Source: Paracoccaceae bacterium (GTDB lineage Bacteria > Pseudomonadota > Alphaproteobacteria > Rhodobacterales > Rhodobacteraceae). Taken from it: a DNA stretch of 33,655 bases. The stretch spans positions 1 through 33,655 of the forward strand of contig JAIXSA010000117.1 in NCBI GenBank assembly GCA_027484915.1, given 5' to 3'. Of the stretch, positions 1-6,909 are shown one piece after another. Every line of letters starts with the position of its first letter. Positions within the stretch are counted from its first letter, which is position 1. Below the pieces are notes generated by a model that had not been told where the DNA came from, ran no database searches, and saw nothing but the letters and a program-made list of their open reading frames with translations. A program made the translations under genes and the position numbers.

Positions 1-2
1 AC

Positions 3-281
3 CTCCTGGAACGCGGGATCGTCGCCGACCTCTCGATCGTCAAGGCCCGGAAGGCCGACCCGCCGGGGAACCTCGCCTTCCGCAAGACCGCGCGGAACTT
101 CAACGTTCCCGCCGCCACCTGCGGCAAGACCTGCGTGGTCGAGGTGGAAGAGATCGTCCCGCTCGGGTCGCTCGATCCGGACAGCATCCACCTGCCGGGG
201 ATCTACGTCCACCGCATCATCACCGGCAAACACGAAAAGCGCATCGAACAACGCACCGTCCGCAAGCGGGAGAACGCATGA
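3..281 (+). CDS. scoA: 3-oxoacid CoA-transferase subunit A, C-terminal part
   Basis: This is the last 92 codons of a gene entering from the left edge, read in the frame starting at base 3 and ending in TGA at 279-281. The peptide carries the late segment typical of the alpha subunit: [13 protein letters not shown], then [20 protein letters not shown] and a basic tail. With subunit B the enzyme moves CoA from succinyl-CoA to acetoacetate in ketone-body or short-chain acid use in the cytosol. The stop overlaps the start of the next gene in an ATGA arrangement, as expected for coupled subunits that assemble together. Acetate- or butyrate-specific CoA-transferases look alike, so the exact acceptor is inferred. 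The N-terminal half lies outside the window. Confidence 0.9.
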   Translation, partial: LLERGIVADLSIVKARKADPPGNLAFRKTARNFNVPAATCGKTCVVEVEEIVPLGSLDPDSIHLPGIYVHRIITGKHEKRIEQRTVRKRENA

Positions 282-925
282 TGGCCGAGGAAACCAAAGG
301 CTGGGACCGCCACGGCATGGCCGCCCGCGCGGCTCAGGAACTCCGAGACGGGACTTATGTGAACCTCGGCATCGGCATCCCGACGCTGGTGTCGAACTAC
401 ATCCCCAAAGGCATCAGCGTGACGCTGCAGTCCGAAAACGGGATGCTGGGTATGGGCCCTTTCCCCTATGAGGGCGAGGAAGACCCCGACCTGATCAATG
501 CCGGCAAGCAGACGATCACCGAACTGCCGCAGACCGCCTACTTCGATTCGGCGCAAAGCTTCGCGATGATCCGCGGCGGCAAGATCGCGATGGCGATCCT
601 TGGCGCGATGGAAGTGGCCGAAAATGGCGATCTCGCGAACTGGATGATCCCCGGCAAGCTCGTCAAGGGCATGGGCGGGGCGATGGACCTCGTCGCGGGC
701 GTCGGCCGCGTGGTCGTGGTGATGGACCACACCTCGAAGCACGGCGAGTCCAAGGTGCTGAAGGCGTGCACCCTGCCCCTGACCGGCAAGGGCGTCGTGG
801 ACCGGATCATCACCAACCTCGGTGTCCTCGACGTCGGCCATAAGGGCCTGCACATCGTAGAACTTGCCCCCGGCGTCACGGAAGATGAACTTCGCGCCGC
901 GACCGAGGCGACGATCGTTGGCTGA
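278..925 (+). CDS. scoB: 3-oxoacid CoA-transferase subunit B
   Basis: A 215-residue protein of the usual length for the beta subunit of class I CoA-transferases. The motif [12 protein letters not shown] near residues 52-63 holds Glu53, the residue that forms the glutamyl-CoA thioester in this family. An [10 protein letters not shown] stretch near residue 29 and [18 protein letters not shown] near 130-147 also fit. It pairs with the upstream alpha subunit, whose stop overlaps this start by four bases. The enzyme probably converts acetoacetate plus succinyl-CoA to acetoacetyl-CoA plus succinate. Substrate choice cannot be fixed from sequence alone. The next small gene starts inside its last codons, so all three are likely one transcript. 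Confidence 0.95.
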   Translation: MMAEETKGWDRHGMAARAAQELRDGTYVNLGIGIPTLVSNYIPKGISVTLQSENGMLGMGPFPYEGEEDPDLINAGKQTITELPQTAYFDSAQSFAMIRGGKIAMAILGAMEVAENGDLANWMIPGKLVKGMGGAMDLVAGVGRVVVVMDHTSKHGESKVLKACTLPLTGKGVVDRIITNLGVLDVGHKGLHIVELAPGVTEDELRAATEATIVG

Positions 926-1205
926 CCATGCCGTCACCCGCGAACACGGGGCGACCAAGGGTCGCTTCGTGATCCGCCATGGCGGGGAAGAGGCCGAACT
1001 GACCTACTCGGTCACGACGCCAACCCTGATCATCGCCGACCACACCGGCGTCCCGGACAGCTTCCGGGGCACCGGGGCCGGTCTGGCACTGGTCGAAGCG
1101 CTGGTCGCGGCGGCGCGGAAGGACGGCTTCAAGGTCGTCCCCCTCTGCCCCTTCGTGAACGCCACGCGGCTGAAGCACCCGGAGTGGGCCGACGTCTTCG
1201 TCTAA
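918..1205 (+). CDS. Small GNAT-fold N-acetyltransferase-like protein (YjdJ type)
   Basis: About 95 residues if begun at TTG 918, which overlaps the end of scoB by eight bases; GAGG lies upstream. An in-frame ATG at 864 would lie deep inside scoB and gives an unrelated Arg-rich lead, so TTG is preferred. The protein resembles the short GCN5-related family with Pfam name Acetyltransf_CG: a [15 protein letters not shown] acetyl-CoA loop and helix near residues 49-63, followed by PLCPFV. These single-domain proteins are common, often in operon tails, and their substrates are unknown. Its TAA stop (1203-1205) overlaps the TAG stop of the opposing transglycosylase (1202-1204). Family assignment is good; the start is less sure. 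Confidence 0.8.
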   Translation: MADHAVTREHGATKGRFVIRHGGEEAELTYSVTTPTLIIADHTGVPDSFRGTGAGLALVEALVAAARKDGFKVVPLCPFVNATRLKHPEWADVFV

Positions 1206-2062
1206 AGCCCTGCGATATCCGTGCGGAACACGCAAGGATCGGTCACCAGCATGGGCGGGCTGACGCACAGCCCCTGCGCCACCTGCCAGGCCGCCAGCAC
1301 CTTGGGCACATAATCCCGCGTCTCGGCATAGGGCGGAACGCCACCATTGTCCCGCACTGCGCCTTCACCCGCGTTGTAGGCCGCCAACACCATCACCGGA
1401 TCGTTGTCGAATTCCTTCAGAAGCCAGTCTAGATAGGCGACCCCGCCCCGGATATTCTGCACCGGGTCCGTGCTGTCGCTGACCCCGAAACGCTCTGCCG
1501 TCGCCGGGATCAGCTGCATCAGCCCCACTGCGCCCGCATGGCTGACAGCATCTGCCCTCCCCGCGCTCTCGATACCGATCACCGCAAGCACCAGCGCCGG
1601 CGAGACATTGGTGTCCAACGTCGCGCGCAGGATGTCCTTGCCATAGGCGTCCGCCATGTCCTGCATGGTCTGCAGCCGCGGCGCCCGCACCTCTGCACCG
1701 TCCGGCCCCTGCGTCAGCGAGGCAAGCGCGATGTCGAACCGATCTGTCGCCGCACCTATTTCGGGCGGGACCTTGTCCCAGAACCAGGCATAGGACGATT
1801 CCGGTGCGGGTCCCGGCTCGCCCACCGGCCCCTTGGGCTGGTCTGCCACCTTGGGATCCTCCAGCCCGTGATCCGGGTTGGGATCGACCTTGGGCAGCGC
1901 TGCCAGGTAGCGCGCCTGTTCCTCGGGGTCGATTTGCACTGTGATGCGCTTGCCGGGAAGGCTGTCGCCGACCTTGACCCGCTTGAAGCTGGTTTCCGCC
2001 AAAGACGCGTAGGAAATGACCGCGGAGAGAATCGCTGCGGCCCAAATGGGTCTAATGTTCAT
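1202..2062 (-). CDS. Secreted lytic murein transglycosylase (SLT family)
   Basis: A 286-residue exported protein. I start at ATG 2062 because it gives a clean signal peptide (MNIRPIWAAAILSAVISYASLA, likely cut after residue 22); the open frame upstream to 2140 has no such logic. After a Pro-rich linker (about 55-90) comes a C-terminal SLT domain: catalytic Glu165 in IGIESAG, GAVGLMQLIPAT at 177-188, NIRGGVAYLDWLL and LAAYNAGEGAV. Enzymes of this family cleave the MurNAc-GlcNAc bond to 1,6-anhydro products in the periplasm. It is read away from the pilus locus starting 340 bases to the right, so it may open peptidoglycan for that machine, as specialised transglycosylases do for other secretion systems. 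That link is inference; general wall turnover is equally possible. Confidence 0.92.
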   Translation of the reverse strand: MNIRPIWAAAILSAVISYASLAETSFKRVKVGDSLPGKRITVQIDPEEQARYLAALPKVDPNPDHGLEDPKVADQPKGPVGEPGPAPESSYAWFWDKVPPEIGAATDRFDIALASLTQGPDGAEVRAPRLQTMQDMADAYGKDILRATLDTNVSPALVLAVIGIESAGRADAVSHAGAVGLMQLIPATAERFGVSDSTDPVQNIRGGVAYLDWLLKEFDNDPVMVLAAYNAGEGAVRDNGGVPPYAETRDYVPKVLAAWQVAQGLCVSPPMLVTDPCVFRTDIAGL

Positions 2063-2404
2063 GTCGGGGCCTGCTCGCCTCGTTGTTTTGCTGAAGATTC
2101 GCAGGTTCGTCCCGTCCCGGCCAGAACTTTCGCCAGCCAATCATGGCATTTCCGCCAGAATTGGCCTAAAAACCACGGCCTAGCATGGAAGCGTGAACAG
2201 AGCGCTAAAATTTCTTTTATTTAATATCAGCCACTTACCGTCCTGACGGCAAAATTTCTCTGGCGACCTTGAATGTCCGGTTGGCGTCCAAACTGCTGCC
2301 ACTTTTGCGGGGCTAGATGTGTTCATACCGAACGACGAAGGCGCAGCGAAGGCCAGATCGAAGCGGTTGAGTGAATGATGAGCACCTTAGAAAGGGATAA
2401 GACC
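2063..2404. promoter_or_regulatory. Divergent control region between transglycosylase and first flp pilin
   Basis: No gene is seen in these 342 bases. An AT-rich stretch lies at about 2205-2230. A perfect 12-base inverted repeat CCGTCCTGACGG sits at 2238-2249. The 17-mer CGTCCAAACTGCTGCCA (2285-2301) and CATACCGAACGACGAAGGC (2324-2342) recur, with the same 39-base offset, upstream of the second pilin gene, so they probably mark the pilin promoter. A GG-N10-GC pair inside this copy resembles a sigma-54 site, but the second copy lacks the GG. Confidence 0.6.
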
Positions 2405-2605
2405 ATGACCAATTTCTCCGCTTTCCTGAAAGACGAAGCCGGCGCCGTGACCGTGGACTGGGTCGTTCTGACCGCCGCCGTCGTGGGCCTTGGCCTTCTG
2501 ATCTTCAACTGGGTCCGTCCGGCCGTTTCGAACCTGGCTGCCTCGATCAACAACGAGCTGAACGAAGCTGAAGCCTGCATGTCGAGCAACGGCACGGACT
2601 GCTAA
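2405..2605 (+). CDS. flp: Flp-type (type IVb) major pilin, copy 1
   Basis: A 66-residue prepilin. ATG 2405 is chosen because AAAGGG stands eight bases upstream, as in the second copy, and because it gives a 13-residue leader ending in Gly13. The prepilin peptidase should cut after Gly13, giving a mature subunit that begins AVTVDWVVLTAAVVGLGLLIF, a single hydrophobic helix. Positions 5 and 6 are Asp-Trp where most Flp pilins have Glu-Tyr. The tail carries two cysteines, Cys58 and Cys66, as does copy 2. Subunits polymerise into the Tad pilus used for surface attachment. The gene is monocistronic, with its own terminator hairpin at 2626-2656. It shares a run of about 65 identical bases with copy 2, so the pair is a recent duplicate or is kept alike by gene conversion. 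Confidence 0.93.
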   Translation: MTNFSAFLKDEAGAVTVDWVVLTAAVVGLGLLIFNWVRPAVSNLAASINNELNEAEACMSSNGTDC

Positions 2606-2625
2606 TTGCACTATCGGCATCTTAC

Positions 2626-2662
2626 ATTGGCCGCGCTTCGCAGAAGCGCGGCCAATTACTTT
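2626..2662 (+). terminator. Rho-independent terminator after flp copy 1
   Basis: A perfect 14-base-pair stem (2626-2639 with 2643-2656; left arm ATTGGCCGCGCTTC) closes a three-base loop and is followed by TACTTTT. It lies 20 bases after the pilin stop, so most transcripts should carry only the pilin, which allows high pilin output relative to the machinery. Confidence 0.85.
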
Positions 2663-3033
2663 TGGGGCCACGCCCTTATGGTGGTAGCCAAGCGGGCCTG
2701 CCGATCCGACCAGGCGAACCGAAACAGCAACGCGGCCCCCAAGCCCTGGACGCAAGTCAGTCTTCAAACCTGACATGTCCGCCCCCAGATCATCCACTTT
2801 TCGCCTCATAGTTGCATACCACCCCAGAATACCACTGCGCAGGAATGGCTTTTATCTTTTTTAATCAATATCTTGCAGCATACTCGAACTTAGCCGCATC
2901 CGGGCGCAGAAATAACTCAACCCGTCCAAACTCCTGCCATGATTGTCCGGCCATATGAAGGCATACCGACCGAACAAGGCAGTCGCCCCATCGCACCGGT
3001 TTACACAGGGAACACCTTATAAGGGACATGACC
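2663..3033 (+). promoter_or_regulatory. Intergenic region and promoter block of flp copy 2
   Basis: No gene is supported here. The right half repeats elements of the copy 1 upstream region: an AT-rich run near 2850-2875, CGTCCAAACTCCTGCCA at 2923-2939 (one mismatch to copy 1) and CATACCGACCGAACAAGGC at 2962-2980. The two blocks are 39 bases apart start to start in both copies. The promoter was therefore duplicated with the gene and stayed under selection. I cannot assign a sigma factor. Confidence 0.6.
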
Positions 3034-3240
3034 ATGACCAAGTTTTCTGCCTTCCTCAAAGACGAAGCCGGCGCCGTGACCGTGGACTGGGTCGTTCTGA
3101 CCGCCGCCGTCGTGGGCCTTGGCCTGCTGATCTTCAGCTGGGTTCGCCCGGCCGTTTCGAACCTCGCTGCGTCGATCAACCAGGAACTTGCCGACGCCCA
3201 GGCCTGCATGGAACAGAACAACGCGGCCACCTGCCAGTAA
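3034..3240 (+). CDS. flp: Flp-type (type IVb) major pilin, copy 2
   Basis: A 68-residue prepilin. ATG 3034 lies eight bases after AAGGG, the same spacing as copy 1; ATG 3028 is in frame but sits too near the ribosome site. The leader of 13 residues ends in Gly13, then AVTVDWVVLTAAVVGLGLLIF as in copy 1. Differences gather in the tail: QELADAQACMEQNNAATCQ here against NELNEAEACMSSNGTDC. Both keep two cysteines (Cys58 and Cys67 here), unusual for Flp pilins and possibly a disulfide loop exposed on the fibre. It has its own terminator. The two pilins may be mixed in one fibre, be alternately expressed, or be redundant; sequence cannot tell. Confidence 0.93.
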   Translation: MTKFSAFLKDEAGAVTVDWVVLTAAVVGLGLLIFSWVRPAVSNLAASINQELADAQACMEQNNAATCQ

Positions 3241-3260
3241 GCCCAGGTCGAACGTTCTTC

Positions 3261-3292
3261 AGGCCGCGCCTCGCCAGAGGCGCGGCCTTTCC
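3261..3292 (+). terminator. Rho-independent terminator after flp copy 2
   Basis: A perfect 12-base-pair stem (3261-3272 with 3277-3288; left arm AGGCCGCGCCTC) with a GCCA loop is followed by TTCC. It resembles the copy 1 terminator in stem core but is shorter. It separates the pilin from the assembly genes. Confidence 0.85.
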
Positions 3293-3574
3293 AATTCCGG
3301 GACCATGTGTCGCATGTTCGGGAAACAGTCGCGCCCGGAGTGCAAGATTGTAGCCCGACATCCGTTAAACTTTCGCCGCATTCCGCCGCCAAGGTGATCG
3401 GCATCACGGATCGTCACTTGCGGGCGCAGGACACGGGGCTGCTTCAGTTCCAACCCCATTCCAGGCAATCGCGGTCGATCCATCCACCGATTCGGGGTAC
3501 CCCGTCGGAACCAGAAGCAGCGCAGGGCAGCAGCGGTCGAACCGAAGGCAGCTCCCAGAAGTCAGAGGTAAGAA
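3293..3574 (+). promoter_or_regulatory. Leader region upstream of cpaB
   Basis: About 280 bases between the pilin terminator and cpaB, with no convincing gene. GTTAAACTTTCGCCGC at about 3364-3379 is the most AT-rich spot and may contribute to a promoter, though no clear -35/-10 pair is seen. A ribosome site AGAGG stands just before the cpaB start. Confidence 0.4.
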
Positions 3575-4435
3575 ATGAGAGCAGTATTTGCATTGGTCCT
3601 TCTCGTCGGCATGGGGCTGGCCGGTGTGGCCGTCTACATGATCCAGGGCTATATGGCGGACCTCGAATCCGCCCTCGCGCAGGAGCGGTCCTTCAATGCC
3701 AAGGCCGGCAAGCTGGTCGAGGTCTACGTCTTCGCCAAGCCAAAGGCTTATGGCGATGCCCTCGCCGAAGAGGACGTCCAGTTGATCTACTGGCCCGAGA
3801 AATCGCTGCCGAAGGAAATCTTCCGTGACAAGGCAGTCCTCTTCCCGGAAAACGCCGACGGACCGCGTTACATCATGCGCTCGACCGAAGCCTTCGAGCC
3901 GGTGCTCGCCAGCCGAGTGACCGAGCCGGGTCAGCTGTCGCGACTTACCGCCAAGCTGGAGAAGGGCAAGCGCGCTTTTGCAATCCGCGTTGGGTCCGAC
4001 TCGGGCGTGTCCAACTTCGTGAAGCCGGACGACTACATCGACATCCTCTGGACCGGCTCCGTTCCGGGATATGAAGGCCGGATCACCCGCCAGATCGAAA
4101 ATGCGGTCCAGGTCATTGCGGTCGACAATGCCATCAACGAAGGCGAGGTGACGTCCGGCAAGGTTGCAAAGACGGTGACCATTGCGGCAACACCCGAGCA
4201 GGTTGCCCGTTTGGCACAAGCCCAGGCGACCGGCGACTTGACGCTTTCACTCGCGATGGACGCCACCGAAACGGTGGAGGGCACGATCGAGACCGACACC
4301 AAGTCGCTTCTCGGCATCGTCGAAGTCGCCCCAGAGGTGGTGGCTCCGGTTGTGGAAGAGAAAGTCTGCTACGCCAAGCAGCGCAGCGGCGGCGTGCTTG
4401 TGGACACCGACGTGGTGATCCCCTGTAAGGACTGA
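3575..4435 (+). CDS. cpaB: Flp pilus assembly protein CpaB/RcpC
   Basis: A 286-residue protein with one N-terminal membrane segment (about residues 2-22), then a coiled stretch and a periplasmic domain. The segment VEVYVFAKPKAYGDALAEEDVQLIYWPE (about 49-76) fits the SAF/RcpC domain of CpaB, and KRAFAIRVGSDSGVSNFVKPDDYIDILWTG (about 132-161) is the family's second signature. CpaB sits in the periplasm near the secretin and is thought to help form or gate the pilus channel. AGAGGTAAGAA precedes the ATG. The tail has two cysteines, Cys265 and Cys284, as the pilins do in theirs, suggesting disulfides. A hairpin follows before cpaC. Confidence 0.93.
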   Translation: MRAVFALVLLVGMGLAGVAVYMIQGYMADLESALAQERSFNAKAGKLVEVYVFAKPKAYGDALAEEDVQLIYWPEKSLPKEIFRDKAVLFPENADGPRYIMRSTEAFEPVLASRVTEPGQLSRLTAKLEKGKRAFAIRVGSDSGVSNFVKPDDYIDILWTGSVPGYEGRITRQIENAVQVIAVDNAINEGEVTSGKVAKTVTIAATPEQVARLAQAQATGDLTLSLAMDATETVEGTIETDTKSLLGIVEVAPEVVAPVVEEKVCYAKQRSGGVLVDTDVVIPCKD

Positions 4436-4455
4436 GCTTCTATCTAAAGAGAGAT

Positions 4456-4497
4456 GGGCGCGGCCACATGATATAGTGTCGCGCCCGCTTGATTTTT
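4456..4497 (+). terminator. Possible terminator or attenuator between cpaB and cpaC
   Basis: GGGCGCG (4456-4462) pairs with CGCGCCC (4480-4486), and the inner CAC/GTG extends the stem with one bulge; GCTTGATTTTT follows. The stem and T-run fit a terminator, perhaps partial, since the next gene belongs to the same machine. Confidence 0.6.
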
Positions 4498-4644
4498 CAA
4501 CCACTTGCGCCCTGTTGCAGTTTATCCACATCAACAACTTCCCCTAAAGCATTGATTATTGCAAAAAAAGCGGCGCTAGGTCATTCTCCGGGGACATAAG
4601 GGCGTTCAAGACCCAAACGAGGCGTGGTCGAAAGGGCAGATCAC
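4498..4644 (+). promoter_or_regulatory. Probable promoter region of cpaC
   Basis: An AT-rich segment (about 4540-4570, with a run of seven A) lies between the hairpin after cpaB and the cpaC start, a likely place for a second promoter. No confident -35/-10 pair can be named. Confidence 0.35.
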
Positions 4645-6009
4645 ATGAACATGAAACGACTTCTGACTGCAGCTTACCTCGGTGCGGCTCTCGCATCGAC
4701 GGCGCTGACCCCGGTATCCGCCGAAGTCCTCCGCGTTATGCAGGGCCAGGCTTCCGAAGCACTCAACGTTCCGATGAACCGGGCCGTTGTCGTCGAAAGT
4801 GATGTTCCCTTCGCGGAACTCTCGATCGCGAACCCGGGCATCGCAGATATCTCGACGCTGTCCGACAAATCCATCTACGTGCTTGGCAAGGCCCCCGGAC
4901 GCACGACGCTCACGCTTCTATCGCCGGAAGGGGAACTGATCTCGAACATCGACGTGCACGTCACACCGGACATCGCCGAATTCAAGGAGCGTCTGCAGCA
5001 GATCCTCCCGGGCGAGAACATCGAGGTCCGGACTGCCAACGACGGCATCGTGCTCTCGGGCCAGGTCTCCTCGACCGCCAAGCTTGACCGTGCGCTTGAC
5101 CTGGCGAACCGCTACGCACCGGATCGGGTCTCGAACCTGATGGTGGTGGGCGGAACGCAGCAGGTCATGTTGAAGGTCCGCTTCGCCGAAATGAACCGGA
5201 CGGTCAGCAAAGCCCTTGGCGGGGGCTTGAGGATCAGCGGCTCTGGAAGCAACGTCAGTGGCGTTGTGACAGCCGGCGACGGACTGGCCAACAGCTTCGG
5301 TGGTGCCGGTGTGAGTTTCGGTGTCGGCGACCTGACTTTCCAGGTTCTTCTCGAAGCGTTGGAAAGCAAAGGCATGGTCCGAACTTTGGCCGAGCCGAAT
5401 TTGACCGCTCTGTCGGGACAAGAAGCAAAGTTTCTCGCCGGTGGCGAATATCCGGTGCCGGTGGCGCAGGATAACGATACCATCACTGTCGAATTCAAAC
5501 CCTTCGGTGTGGAACTCAATTTCACCCCGGTCGTCGTGGACCAGGACATCATCAACCTGACCATTGACGCTGCAGTGTCCTCACTTGACCCGACGAATGG
5601 TATCTCCATCGACCAGGGCTTCAATATCTCGGCCTTCAAACGCCGCGAGACCTCCACGACTGTCGAAATGCGTGATGGGCAAAGCTTCGCAATTGCGGGT
5701 CTCCTTCAGGACGACTTCCGCAACGACTTGTCGCAACTGCCTTGGGCAGCAGACATACCGGTATTGGGGGCTCTGTTCCGAAGCGCCAATTACCAGCGCG
5801 CTCAGACCGAACTCGTGATCATCGTGACGCCCCACCTCGTCACTCCGGTGTCGGGCGAGGCGCTGGCCCTTCCGACCGACCGGGTTCGTATCCCGACAGA
5901 ACGTGAGCTCTTCCTGTTCGGCGAGGTTGCCACCAGCCCGAAGAAGGGCGCTGCTGCCGAAGTCGCCCGCCAGGACTTCAGCTCGTCCTACGGCTATGTG
6001 ATGGAGTAA
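4645..6009 (+). CDS. cpaC: Tad pilus outer-membrane secretin CpaC/RcpA
   Basis: A 454-residue protein from ATG 4645, chosen for AAAGGG eight bases upstream and for the signal peptide MNMKRLLTAAYLGAALASTALTPVSA; the frame is open from 4624. After the signal come an N-terminal BON/secretin-type region (AELSIANPGIADISTLSDKSIYVLGKAPGRTTLTLL), a second periplasmic repeat, and the C-terminal secretin core: EPNLTALSGQEAKFLAGGEYPVPV, and near the end PVLGALFRSANYQRAQTELVIIVTPHLV, the classic secretin signature. It forms the ring through which the pilus leaves the cell. The OmpA-like lipoprotein starts four bases after its stop and probably aids its placement or anchors it to peptidoglycan. Confidence 0.95.
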   Translation: MNMKRLLTAAYLGAALASTALTPVSAEVLRVMQGQASEALNVPMNRAVVVESDVPFAELSIANPGIADISTLSDKSIYVLGKAPGRTTLTLLSPEGELISNIDVHVTPDIAEFKERLQQILPGENIEVRTANDGIVLSGQVSSTAKLDRALDLANRYAPDRVSNLMVVGGTQQVMLKVRFAEMNRTVSKALGGGLRISGSGSNVSGVVTAGDGLANSFGGAGVSFGVGDLTFQVLLEALESKGMVRTLAEPNLTALSGQEAKFLAGGEYPVPVAQDNDTITVEFKPFGVELNFTPVVVDQDIINLTIDAAVSSLDPTNGISIDQGFNISAFKRRETSTTVEMRDGQSFAIAGLLQDDFRNDLSQLPWAADIPVLGALFRSANYQRAQTELVIIVTPHLVTPVSGEALALPTDRVRIPTERELFLFGEVATSPKKGAAAEVARQDFSSSYGYVME

Positions 6010-6013
6010 GGAG

Positions 6014-6667
6014 ATGACCCGCATGCTTCCCAAGCTGCTTGCAGCATCTGCCCTCCTCGCGCTGACCGCCTGCAGCACGACCTCGACAAGCTGGGACCGC
6101 GAACTCGGCTCCGAGGTCGACAAGGGCCAGTTCGGAAACGCAACGATGAACAACACCCTCATCCAGACGGGTGAGATGTCGTACACCGTCGCATTGGCCG
6201 AGCGTTTCGCAGCCGAGGTTCCGGACACGATCAACTTCGAGTTCAACAGCGCCGAGCTGTCGGACGAAGCCCGGGCCATCCTTCAGAAACAGGCGAACTT
6301 CATCCGCCAGTTCCCTGAAGTCCGGTTCCGCGTGTTTGGTCACACCGACAAGGTCGGCTCGAATGCGTACAACCAGCGTCTCGGTCTTCGCCGGGCGCAA
6401 GCTGCGGTTGCCTACCTCAGCTCGCTCGGCGTCAGCCGGTCGCGGCTCGAGGCGGTGGTGTCCTACGGTGAGACCCAGCCGATCATCCAGACTCAGGACC
6501 CCGAAATGCGCAATCGCCGCACGGTGACCGAGGTTTCGGGCTTTGTCAGCAGCCACCCTCTGGTCCTGAACGGAAAGTATGCCGCGATCATCTGGCGCGA
6601 CTACGTCATTAGCGGGACGCGTGAGCATCTGGGCGAACGCGCCGATGCAGGCGCTGGCGGCGGCTGA
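6014..6667 (+). CDS. OmpA-family peptidoglycan-binding lipoprotein of the Tad locus
   Basis: A 217-residue predicted lipoprotein: signal MTRMLPKLLAASALLALTAC with lipobox LTAC and lipidated Cys20. An OmpA C-terminal domain spans about residues 70-175, with INFEFNSAELSDEA, GHTDKVGSNAYNQRLGLRRAQA (G109 onward) and the closing RNRRTVTEVSG. This domain grips diaminopimelate in peptidoglycan. A Gly-rich tail follows. It starts four bases after cpaC and ends this operon at a strong terminator, occupying the place where other tad loci have RcpB or CpaD. It likely fixes the secretin to wall and membrane; that role is inferred from position. Confidence 0.9.
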   Translation: MTRMLPKLLAASALLALTACSTTSTSWDRELGSEVDKGQFGNATMNNTLIQTGEMSYTVALAERFAAEVPDTINFEFNSAELSDEARAILQKQANFIRQFPEVRFRVFGHTDKVGSNAYNQRLGLRRAQAAVAYLSSLGVSRSRLEAVVSYGETQPIIQTQDPEMRNRRTVTEVSGFVSSHPLVLNGKYAAIIWRDYVISGTREHLGERADAGAGGG

Positions 6668-6689
6668 TCCCCACCACCTGAAACAAATG

Positions 6690-6722
6690 AGAGGCCGGGC
6701 ACTGCGCCCGGCCTCTTCGTTT
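6690..6722 (+). terminator. Rho-independent terminator after the OmpA-like lipoprotein
   Basis: An 11-base-pair perfect stem (6690-6700 with 6706-6716; AGAGGCCGGGC arm) with a five-base loop is followed by TCGTTT. It splits the tad locus into an outer-membrane unit and the ATPase/platform unit. The remaining bases to 6909 must hold the promoter of the latter, but I see no clear boxes. Confidence 0.85.
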
Positions 6723-6909
6723 CCAGAATAGTGATAATCCCAGAAAGACGCTGCTTTAGCCCAATTATCGCCACCATTCTTGAACAAGGTCCAGACTATA
6801 GGATGAGTTTGGGGGTCTGCTGTCCCAAGGCCAGACCGACCCGGCGACGCATGGTCCAGGCCTTGGAAACAAAAGACAAATACCCCGTACCGAAAGGACG
6901 CGACGCGAG

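Noticed and set aside
203-958. Long minus-strand frame opposite scoB
   Set aside because: It is the antisense shadow of a well-defined CoA-transferase gene; its peptide is Arg/His/Asp-rich and without motifs.
2281-2297. Sigma-54-like promoter at flp copy 1 (GG-N10-GC)
   Set aside because: The second pilin's matching block lacks the GG pair, so the conserved 17-mer is not a sigma-54 site.
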